From contig CAZRIT010000052.1 in NCBI GenBank assembly GCA_964600225.1, positions 1 to 13,687 of the forward strand: a DNA stretch of 13,687 nucleotides, written 5' to 3'. A program made the translations under genes and the position numbers. Below are positions 5,975 through 11,991 of this stretch, piece by piece (position 1 is the stretch's first letter; each line of letters begins with the position of its first letter). This DNA is from CAZRIT01 sp964600225. Lineage in GTDB: Bacteria; Bacillota; Clostridia; Christensenellales; CAG-138. Below the pieces are notes generated by a model, which had not been told where the DNA came from, ran no database searches, and saw nothing but the letters and a program-made list of their open reading frames with translations.

Positions 5975-6778
5975 ATGCCAAAAAAGGTCGGGTTGGCTTT
6001 GGGCGCGGGCAGCACCAAGGGGTTTGCGCACATTGGCGTGCTGCAGGTGCTGCAGCGCAACAATATTCCCATCGATATGATCGCGGGCTGCAGCATGGGG
6101 GCCATCATCGGCTCCATCTATGCCGTGGGCAGCGATATGGATATGCTGGAACGCTACGTTACGGCCATGAGCCTGCGCGGATACTTGGACATTGCCAACC
6201 CGCTGGGCGGCGGCCTGATCCGCGGCGAACGGATTGAGGAGCTGATCCGCGTGCTGACCCACGGCAAAACCTTTGCCGAGACCAAAACGCCGTTTGTGTG
6301 CGTGGCGGTCGACGCCGTCAACGGCACGCTCGACGTATTGGATACGGGCATGCTGCACAGCGCCGTGCGCGCAAGCATGTCCATTCCGAGCATATTCTCG
6401 CCGCATAAGCTGAACGGAAAAACGTATGTCGACGGCGGCGTGCTGCGGCGTGTGCCGTGCGATACGCTGCGTAACCGCGGCATGGATGTGGTCATCGGCG
6501 TGGACGTGGGTTATCATGGCGGGGAAACCGATGTGGCCGATATGAACGCATATCAACTGCTCAACCACACCATTCATTTGATGCAGTGGGATATGGCGCT
6601 GCGCCACAGGGACGATGCGGATTTGATGCTCGTGCCCGAGGTGCAGTATATTACGGGGATTTTTCAGATGGATTCTGTGGAAGAGTGCATTGAGGAGGGG
6701 CGGCGCGTGGCGACCGAGGCACTGCCCGCAATACGCAAGCTGATTGGCATGGCCGAGCCGAGCGGACTTGTCCGATAG
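5975..6778 (+). CDS. ylbK: Patatin-like phospholipase (YlbK/RssA type)
   Basis: This 267-residue predicted serine hydrolase is of the patatin family, which acts on acyl esters of lipids with a Ser-Asp dyad. The start at 5975 has GGAGGG (5964-5969) five bases upstream and gives MPKKVGLALGAG. The oxyanion loop is G10-A-G-S-T-K-G16, the nucleophile elbow G38-C-S40-M-G42, and the catalytic aspartate lies in D153-G-G155, so the active site is complete. There is no signal peptide or membrane helix, so it is probably cytosolic. In Bacillus ylbK follows ylbJ in the same direction; here ylbJ is turned round and the two diverge. The stop lies 2 bases from the end of convergent tmcAL, with no terminator visible between them. 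The physiological substrate is unknown. Confidence 0.88.
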   Translation: MPKKVGLALGAGSTKGFAHIGVLQVLQRNNIPIDMIAGCSMGAIIGSIYAVGSDMDMLERYVTAMSLRGYLDIANPLGGGLIRGERIEELIRVLTHGKTFAETKTPFVCVAVDAVNGTLDVLDTGMLHSAVRASMSIPSIFSPHKLNGKTYVDGGVLRRVPCDTLRNRGMDVVIGVDVGYHGGETDVADMNAYQLLNHTIHLMQWDMALRHRDDADLMLVPEVQYITGIFQMDSVEECIEEGRRVATEALPAIRKLIGMAEPSGLVR

Positions 6779-6780
6779 CG

Positions 6781-7983
6781 TTACAGCACGACGGGGCCGC
6801 TCAAGTCCCGCTTGATATCGTTGCCTGTGGCATACGCGATCAAATCGGTGCTGAGCATGTCGGTCTCCAGATTTCTTTGCACGATCAAAGGGCTTTGCTC
6901 GATATCGGCATTGCGCAAAATCAATGGCGCGCGCTTCTGCCTTGCGATTTCCGCAAGCAGCGGGCGCGCCGTTTTTTGGAAGCCGAGCACGCGCAGATAC
7001 GAGCCCTCGCGGCTTGAAACCGTGGCGTGAATTTGATCCACCGTGATGCCAAGCAGCGCGCACACGGCGATGCGCTTGATGCGCGCAAGCGTGTAGCGCT
7101 TGCTCTTGACCGCCTCAAAGAATGCGCCGAGCGTGGTGACCGTGCGCGCGGCGCGGTACAGCACGTTTTCAAAGCCCTCGCCCACGTCGGGTATCTGCAT
7201 CAGCGCGGCGGGGCTTAGGCGGCGGAGGGCATACAGCGTCATGTCGGAAAGCGATTCGGGCGGGATGACGAACTGCTCGTCAAACAGCAGCGGCCCGCCG
7301 ACAAAGGAGGGCATGGCGGTGAGCACGTCGCGGTTGCCGTCGGCGATGGCGCGGCGGATGGCCGTGGCGCTGGAGAACTCGCCCGAGAGCGTTTCGGAGT
7401 GGTACTCCGCGCCGATGCGCGTGATGGGCAGCGGCCGTATCTTGGGCGCGTGGACGCGCAGCGCATACAGGTACTCGACGGCGAGGATGTTGTTGGGCTG
7501 TACGATGGCTTCGAGCATGTTGCGCGGCACGCCGTAGTCGGCAAGCGCCTCATACCTGGCGCGTGGGAACGACTTGCCGCTTTTGAGGTGCTCGGCCAGC
7601 GCGCGCTTGTATGCGGGCGGCTCGGTGGAGAGGATATCGGCCAGCTGATAGAGCGTGGACAGATCCGTCTCCTCGCACCCGAACGCCAGCTCCGTTACCA
7701 CGCCCGTGGCGGCCAGCGTTTTGACGCCGCCCAGCGCAAAGCGTTCCGCGCTTGCAACCGCGTAGACGCTGGGCAGCTCCAGCACAACATCCGCACCCGC
7801 CTTGAGCGCCCAAAGCGTGCGCGTGTATTTATCCGTACAGGCGGGCTCGCCGCGCTGCACAAAATTGCCGCTCATCACAACAATGCAATGCGTGGCGCCT
7901 GCGCGGGCCTTTGCCTGCTCCATATGGTAGATGTGGCCGTTGTGCAACGGATTGTACTCGGCGATGACGCCAACAACGTTCAT
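6781..7983 (-). CDS. tmcAL: tRNA-Met cytidine acetate ligase TmcAL (YlbM)
   Basis: This 400-residue enzyme activates acetate with ATP to acetyl-adenylate and transfers the acetyl group to N4 of the wobble cytidine of elongator tRNA-Met (ac4C34). Nucleotidyltransferase-fold motifs are present: IAEYNPLHNGH (7-17, with HNGH at 14-17), SGNFVQRGEPA (38-48), QPNNILAVEYL (about 162-172) and SSATAIR (204-210). Length agrees with the Bacillus protein (about 415). The ATG at 7983 has a G-run (GGGGG) 7 bases upstream. In Bacillus, ylbM sits after ylbK and ylbL, then ylbN and rpmF follow; here it is inverted and ylbL is missing. It diverges from pta-ackA, whose product acetate is its substrate. Older annotations call this family 'nucleotidyltransferase'. 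Confidence 0.93.
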   Translation of the reverse strand: MNVVGVIAEYNPLHNGHIYHMEQAKARAGATHCIVVMSGNFVQRGEPACTDKYTRTLWALKAGADVVLELPSVYAVASAERFALGGVKTLAATGVVTELAFGCEETDLSTLYQLADILSTEPPAYKRALAEHLKSGKSFPRARYEALADYGVPRNMLEAIVQPNNILAVEYLYALRVHAPKIRPLPITRIGAEYHSETLSGEFSSATAIRRAIADGNRDVLTAMPSFVGGPLLFDEQFVIPPESLSDMTLYALRRLSPAALMQIPDVGEGFENVLYRAARTVTTLGAFFEAVKSKRYTLARIKRIAVCALLGITVDQIHATVSSREGSYLRVLGFQKTARPLLAEIARQKRAPLILRNADIEQSPLIVQRNLETDMLSTDLIAYATGNDIKRDLSGPVVL

Positions 7984-8000
7984 GCGGCTACCCCCAAATT

Positions 8001-8035
8001 GAGTATACCATTTTATGGGGCAATGTGGTATACTC
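8001..8035. promoter_or_regulatory. Divergent promoters in an inverted repeat between tmcAL and pta
   Basis: GAGTATACCA (8001-8010) and its exact reverse complement TGGTATACTC (8026-8035) flank a 15-base spacer. Each arm read outward contains TGG-TATACT, an extended -10 box: plus strand 8029-8034 for pta, minus strand 8002-8007 for tmcAL. Neither has a good -35. Each arm also holds the self-complementary core GTATAC, with cores 25 bp apart. The pta leader would be about 90 bases; nothing else recognisable lies in 8036-8110. Confidence 0.6.
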
Positions 8036-8130
8036 TAGCTGCTGTCTTTCGGAGCTTTTTTGGGGTACGCCATACATTGGCCGCGAAAGGTGGCGACATC
8101 ACAACGACAGATCGGAAGGCGGAAACACAT

Positions 8131-9129
8131 ATGGCGATCATGGATCAAATCAAGGCAAAGGCAAAGCAGAGCATCAAGCACATTCTCCTGCCCGAGGGTA
8201 CGGAGGAGCGCACCGTGCAGGCTGCGCAAAAGATTGTGGACGAGGGGATAGCCAAGGTCACCTTGCTTGGCAACGCCGAGGAAATCGCGGCGGTTGCGGC
8301 AAAGTTCAACGTATCCCTCAAGGGCGTGGGCATTCTGGACCCCGTCAAGGACCCCGAATTGCAGCGCTATATTGAACTTTTTTATGAGATGCGCAAGGAA
8401 AAGGGCGTGGACATGGCCAAGGCGGAGAAGATGATGAAGAACCCGCTGTTCTACGCCGCCATGATGATTAAGGAAGGCCGCGCGGACGGCATGGTCGCGG
8501 GCGCCATCAGCACCACGGGCGATACGCTGCGCCCGGGCCTGCAAATCATCAAGATGGCCAAGGGCATCTCGGTCGTGTCGAGCTGCTTTATCATGGAAGT
8601 GGCCAACAAGGCCTATGGCGACAACGGCGTGCTGGTTTTCGGCGATTGCGCGGTCAACCCCAACCCCACGGCGGAACAGCTGGCGGCCATCGCCATCTCG
8701 TCGGCAGCCACCGCCAAGGCGCTTTGCGGCATCGAGCCGCGGGTGGCGATGCTGTCGTTTTCCACCAAGGGCAGCGCCAAGCACGAGCTGGTGGACAAGG
8801 TTTCCGCCGCAACCAAGCTGGTGCAGGAGCTTGCGCCCGCGCTCAACGTCGACGGCGAACTGCAGGCCGACGCAGCGCTGGTGGAGAAGGTCGGGCAGCT
8901 CAAATCGCCCGGCAGCCCCGTTGCGGGCAAGGCCAACGTGCTCATATTCCCCGATTTGCAGGCGGGCAACATCGGCTACAAGCTGGTGCAGCGCCTTGCG
9001 GGCGCGGAGGCCGTCGGCCCCATCTGCCAGGGCTTCAAGTATCCCGTGAACGATCTTTCCCGCGGCTGCAGCATCGAGGATGTTGTCTCCGTGGTAGCCA
9101 TCACCGCCGTACAGGCGCAGAATCAGTAA
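8131..9129 (+). CDS. pta: Phosphate acetyltransferase
   Basis: This 332-residue cytosolic enzyme exchanges acetyl-CoA and phosphate for acetyl phosphate and CoA, the first step of acetate formation in fermenters. The start at 8131 is chosen for GGAAGG (8114-8119) 11 bases upstream and the normal length; a second ATG at 8140 (MDQIK) is possible but badly spaced, and the long in-frame extension upstream is antisense shadow of tmcAL. Signatures are PEGTEERT (21-28), EGRADGMVAGAISTTGDTLRPG (115-136), and GNIGYKLVQRLAGAEAVGP with PVNDLSRGC (279-313). The S310-R311 pair matches the essential Ser-Arg of the Methanosarcina enzyme. It is a short single-domain Pta without the regulatory N-terminus of the E. 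coli protein. ackA begins 13 bases later. Confidence 0.95.
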   Translation: MAIMDQIKAKAKQSIKHILLPEGTEERTVQAAQKIVDEGIAKVTLLGNAEEIAAVAAKFNVSLKGVGILDPVKDPELQRYIELFYEMRKEKGVDMAKAEKMMKNPLFYAAMMIKEGRADGMVAGAISTTGDTLRPGLQIIKMAKGISVVSSCFIMEVANKAYGDNGVLVFGDCAVNPNPTAEQLAAIAISSAATAKALCGIEPRVAMLSFSTKGSAKHELVDKVSAATKLVQELAPALNVDGELQADAALVEKVGQLKSPGSPVAGKANVLIFPDLQAGNIGYKLVQRLAGAEAVGPICQGFKYPVNDLSRGCSIEDVVSVVAITAVQAQNQ

Positions 9130-9142
9130 GGAGAACCGCACC

Positions 9143-10354
9143 ATGACCTACATTCTGGTAATCAACGCAGGCAGCTCGTCGCTGAAGTATCAGCTCATCG
9201 ACATCGACAAAGAGACCGTCATTGCCAAGGGCAATTGCGAGCGCATCGGCATCGAAGGCTCGTTCATCGGCTACAAGCCGACGGGCGGCGAGGAGTACAA
9301 GGCCGAAAAGCCCATGAAAACGCACGAGGATGCCATCAAGCTGGTGCTCGAAGTGCTGGCCGATCAAAAGATCGGCGTGATCTCCGATATGAAGGAGATT
9401 GCGGCCGTGGGCCACCGTGTGCTGCACGGCGGCGAAAAGTATTCCGAGCCCGTGCTCATCAACGACAAGGTGCTCGAAGCCATCGAGGAATGCATCCCGC
9501 TGGGGCCGCTGCACAACCCCGCCAACCTCATGGGCATCCGCGGCTGCATGGCGGCAATGCCGGGCGTGCCGATGGTGGCGGTGTTCGATACCGCATGGGG
9601 CCAGTCCATGGAAAAACGTGCCTACATGTACGCGCTTCCATACGAGGCGTACGAACAATACAAGGTTCGCCGCTACGGCTTCCACGGCACGTCGCACCGC
9701 TATGTATCGGGCCGTGCCGTCGAAAAGCTGGTCAAACTGGGCATCCCGAAGGAAAAAACCCGCGTGATTACCTGCCATCTGGGCAACGGCTCCAGCCTGT
9801 CGGCCGTCAAGGGCGGCAAGTGCGCGGATACGTCCATGGGCCTGACGCCACTGGAAGGCGTGCCGATGGGCACCCGCTGCGGCAGCATCGACCCCGCCAT
9901 ATTGCCGTTTTTGATGGGGCGCACGGGCATGACCCCCAAGGAAATGGATACCTACATGAACAAAAAGAGCGGCATGCTGGGCGTTTCGAGCGTTTCGAGC
10001 GATTTTCGGGATCTCGGCAGCGCCGCAGCGGAAGGCAACGACCGCGCCAAGCTGGCGCTGGATATGTTTGTGTATAAGGTCAAGCAGTTCATCGGCGCAT
10101 ACGCGGCAACGCTCGGCGGCGTGGACGCCATCGTGTTCACCGCGGGCGTGGGCGAAAACGACCGCAATGTGCGCGCCGACGTGCTCAAAGGGTTAGAATA
10201 CCTTGGTGTGGAGACGGATTTTGATTACAACCAAACCTGCCCACGCGGACAGGAAGTAGAGCTTTCCACCAAGAACAGCAAGGTGCGCGTGTACGTCATC
10301 CCCACCGACGAGGAGATGACTATTGCGCGCGATACGGCGGCTCTTGCACTGTAA
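9143..10354 (+). CDS. ackA: Acetate kinase
   Basis: This 403-residue enzyme converts acetyl phosphate and ADP to acetate and ATP, giving substrate-level ATP downstream of Pta. AAGGAG (9128-9133) lies 9 bases before the ATG and overlaps the pta stop, so the genes form an operon. Residues equivalent to the catalytic set of the Methanosarcina enzyme are present: N8 (NAGSSSLKYQL), R92 and H124, D149, H181 (YGFHGTSH), H212, R245 (GTRCGSIDPA) and E390. The usual FDTAFHQTMP segment reads FDTAWGQSME (148-157), so the Phe-His pair is Trp-Gly; the aspartate is kept. Length is normal. Its last bases hold the -35 of the next promoter, and no terminator separates it from scfA, so read-through is likely. 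Confidence 0.95.
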   Translation: MTYILVINAGSSSLKYQLIDIDKETVIAKGNCERIGIEGSFIGYKPTGGEEYKAEKPMKTHEDAIKLVLEVLADQKIGVISDMKEIAAVGHRVLHGGEKYSEPVLINDKVLEAIEECIPLGPLHNPANLMGIRGCMAAMPGVPMVAVFDTAWGQSMEKRAYMYALPYEAYEQYKVRRYGFHGTSHRYVSGRAVEKLVKLGIPKEKTRVITCHLGNGSSLSAVKGGKCADTSMGLTPLEGVPMGTRCGSIDPAILPFLMGRTGMTPKEMDTYMNKKSGMLGVSSVSSDFRDLGSAAAEGNDRAKLALDMFVYKVKQFIGAYAATLGGVDAIVFTAGVGENDRNVRADVLKGLEYLGVETDFDYNQTCPRGQEVELSTKNSKVRVYVIPTDEEMTIARDTAALAL

Positions 10355-10372
10355 GCAAATTGACGCTATAAT
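10344..10372 (+). promoter_or_regulatory. Sigma-A promoter for the SCIFF peptide gene
   Basis: A perfect TATAAT (10367-10372) has TTGCAC (10344-10349) 17 bases upstream, inside the last codons of ackA. The closer TTGACG (10360-10365) is a better hexamer but abuts the -10 and cannot serve as its -35. The leader would be about 25 bases, with GGAGG at 10391-10395, 8 bases before the start codon. Confidence 0.65.
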
Positions 10373-10403
10373 AGTTACGGAATCTGAATTGGAGGATAAC
10401 GCA

Positions 10404-10547
10404 ATGAAACATACGGTAACCGTTCAGCAGCCCTGCATCAAGGCCGACGCCAAAACCGCCTGCGGCGAATGTCAGGCAAGCTGCCAGTCCGCCTGCAAGA
10501 CGTCCTGCACCGTCGCCAACCAAAAGTGCGCCAAGCAGGAAAAATAA
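10404..10547 (+). CDS. scfA: SCIFF ribosomal peptide precursor (six-cysteines-in-forty-five family)
   Basis: This 47-residue peptide is the substrate of the radical-SAM enzyme encoded next. The ATG at 10404 follows GGAGG by 8 bases and gives the family start MKH; upstream in-frame codons belong to the end of ackA and the promoter. The core ACGECQASCQSACKTSCTVAN (19-39) is nearly diagnostic. Cysteines lie at 11, 20, 23, 27, 31, 35 and 42: the last six are the family pattern, and C11 in the leader is extra. In characterised family members the maturase forms a Cys-to-Thr thioether in the CKTSCT segment, which here would join C31 and T36. The leader (TVTVQQPCIKADAK) also differs from the LNxxxLKKA type I recall. 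The function of the SCIFF product is still unknown. I use the symbol scfA by convention. Confidence 0.93.
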   Translation: MKHTVTVQQPCIKADAKTACGECQASCQSACKTSCTVANQKCAKQEK

Positions 10548-10568
10548 CCTTCCACCATCATGGCAATC

Positions 10569-10604
10569 AAAGAAAGGCCGTTTTGCGGCCTTTCTTTCGG
10601 TTTT
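10569..10604 (+). terminator. Terminator-like hairpin between scfA and scfB
   Basis: A 12-pair perfect stem (AAAGAAAGGCCG, 10569-10580, with its complement 10586-10597) closes the loop TTTTG. The 3' arm ends TTTCTTT and is followed by CGG and TTTT (10601-10604). A core GGCCG stem followed by the TTTCTTT tract would act as a leaky intrinsic terminator. The outer A-T pairs also make it symmetric. No new promoter was found in 10605-10665, so the maturase probably depends on read-through. Confidence 0.72.
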
Positions 10605-10665
10605 CATCCACCATTCTGCGCCGCTTGGAAGCTTCGGCTTGATCGGCCAACCGTGAGGCAACAAC

Positions 10666-11991
10666 ATGATACATGCGTTTCAGTTTCAAGATTTATACAT
10701 TCTGCGCGATACCGAAAGCGGGGCCATCCACCTGCTCGACGACAAGGCTTATGCCGTTGCCAAGGCCATCGAGACGGGCGGCGACGTATCCGCGTGCGGC
10801 CCGGACAAGCGGGAGGCCGATGAAATACTGGCCGAGTTTGCCGAGTTGAAGGCGCAGGGCGCGTTGGATGCGCCCATGCCGTCGGCGCCCATGGTACAGG
10901 GCGGCTATGTGATCAAATCCATGTGCCTGCATGTGGCGCACGATTGCAACCTGCGCTGCAAATACTGCTTTGCCGCAACGGGCGATTTCCACGGGCAGCG
11001 TATGCTCATGACGAGCGAAACGGGCAGGCAGGCGCTCGATTTTTTGATGACCGCCAGCGGGAACCGCAAGCACCTGGAGGTGGACCTGTTTGGCGGCGAG
11101 CCGTTGATGAACCTTGCAGTATGCAAGGATATCGTCGCCTACGGGCGCGCGCTGGAAAAGCGCTTTGGCAAGGAAATCCACTTCACCATGACTACCAACT
11201 GCGTGGCCCTCAACGATGACGCCATCGATTTTATCAACCGCGAAATGCACAATGTTGTCATCAGCCTCGACGGACGCAAGGACGTGCACGATGCGCTGCG
11301 TCCCACCGTCAACGGCAAGGGCTCTTACGATCTTATCACCGAAAACGCCCGTCGGCTCATCCTTGGCCGCGGCGATAAGGAATACTATGTGCGCGGCACG
11401 TTCACCCGCAACAACCTCGATTTTTTGGAGGACGTGAAGGCCCTGCGCGCGCTTGGGTTTGAGCAGATATCGCTGGAGCCCGTCGTGCTGCCCGCCGACA
11501 GCCCGTACAGCATCCTGCCCGCGCACCTCGACGGCATCGATCGGGAATACGATGCGCTGGCGACCTACTATCTGGAGGCGAGAAAGACCCCCGATACATG
11601 GCTCAACTTTTTCCACTTCATGTACGATCCCGTGGGCGGCCCGTGCTTGCGTAAGCGCATCAACGGCTGCGGCGCGGGCCTGGAATATGTGGCGGTCACG
11701 CCCGACGGGGAGCTGTACCCTTGCCATCAGTTCGTCGGCATGACGGACTGGCGCATGGGCACGCTGTCGGACGGCATGGACGAAACCGTGCGCGCGCGCT
11801 TTCGGGACTGCAACGTATTGACCAAAAAGGCCTGCCAAAGCTGTTGGGCCAAGTACGACTGCGCGGGCGGCTGCCTTGCCAACGCCTGCCTGTACGGCGG
11901 CGGGCTGGATACCCCGCATGATATCAGTTGCCACCTGATGCGAAAACGCCTGGAATGCGCCATCGGCATCCATGTAAAGGAGCAGGGCTGA
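10666..11991 (+). CDS. scfB: SCIFF thioether maturase, radical SAM/SPASM protein
   Basis: This 441-residue radical-SAM enzyme would install a thioether in the SCIFF peptide. The start at 10666 has TGAGG (10654-10658) seven bases upstream. Residues about 1-80 look like the small PqqD-type peptide-binding domain (RRE) found in this family. The radical-SAM cluster motif is C94-x3-C98-x2-C101, with GGEP at 143-146 for SAM binding. The SPASM region is complete: C335-x12-G-x4-C353, then C390-x2-C393-x5-C399-x3-C403 and C422, enough for two auxiliary iron-sulfur clusters; C327, C382, C407 and C431 are further cysteines. Length is close to the biochemically studied homologues (about 450). It follows scfA by 118 bases containing a hairpin, and its stop overlaps recJ by one base. 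The annotation is strong; the biological role of the product is not known. Confidence 0.95.
   Translation: MIHAFQFQDLYILRDTESGAIHLLDDKAYAVAKAIETGGDVSACGPDKREADEILAEFAELKAQGALDAPMPSAPMVQGGYVIKSMCLHVAHDCNLRCKYCFAATGDFHGQRMLMTSETGRQALDFLMTASGNRKHLEVDLFGGEPLMNLAVCKDIVAYGRALEKRFGKEIHFTMTTNCVALNDDAIDFINREMHNVVISLDGRKDVHDALRPTVNGKGSYDLITENARRLILGRGDKEYYVRGTFTRNNLDFLEDVKALRALGFEQISLEPVVLPADSPYSILPAHLDGIDREYDALATYYLEARKTPDTWLNFFHFMYDPVGGPCLRKRINGCGAGLEYVAVTPDGELYPCHQFVGMTDWRMGTLSDGMDETVRARFRDCNVLTKKACQSCWAKYDCAGGCLANACLYGGGLDTPHDISCHLMRKRLECAIGIHVKEQG

Noticed and set aside
6760..6783. Small inverted repeat CGGAC-TT-GTCCG at the ylbK-tmcAL junction as a bidirectional terminator.
   Set aside because: Two-base loop and no T-run on either strand.
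8036..8060. AGCT-loop-AGCT followed by six Ts in the pta leader, as a possible attenuator.
   Set aside because: Only about four base pairs support the stem, too weak for intrinsic termination.
7399..8130. In-frame upstream extension of pta.
   Set aside because: It would cover the 5' part of tmcAL on the other strand; normal Pta length and the Shine-Dalgarno place the start at 8131.
9982..9999. Tandem 9-bp repeat CGTTTCGAG in ackA.
   Set aside because: It encodes VSSVSS where other acetate kinases have a similar segment of the same length; no insertion, so codon coincidence.
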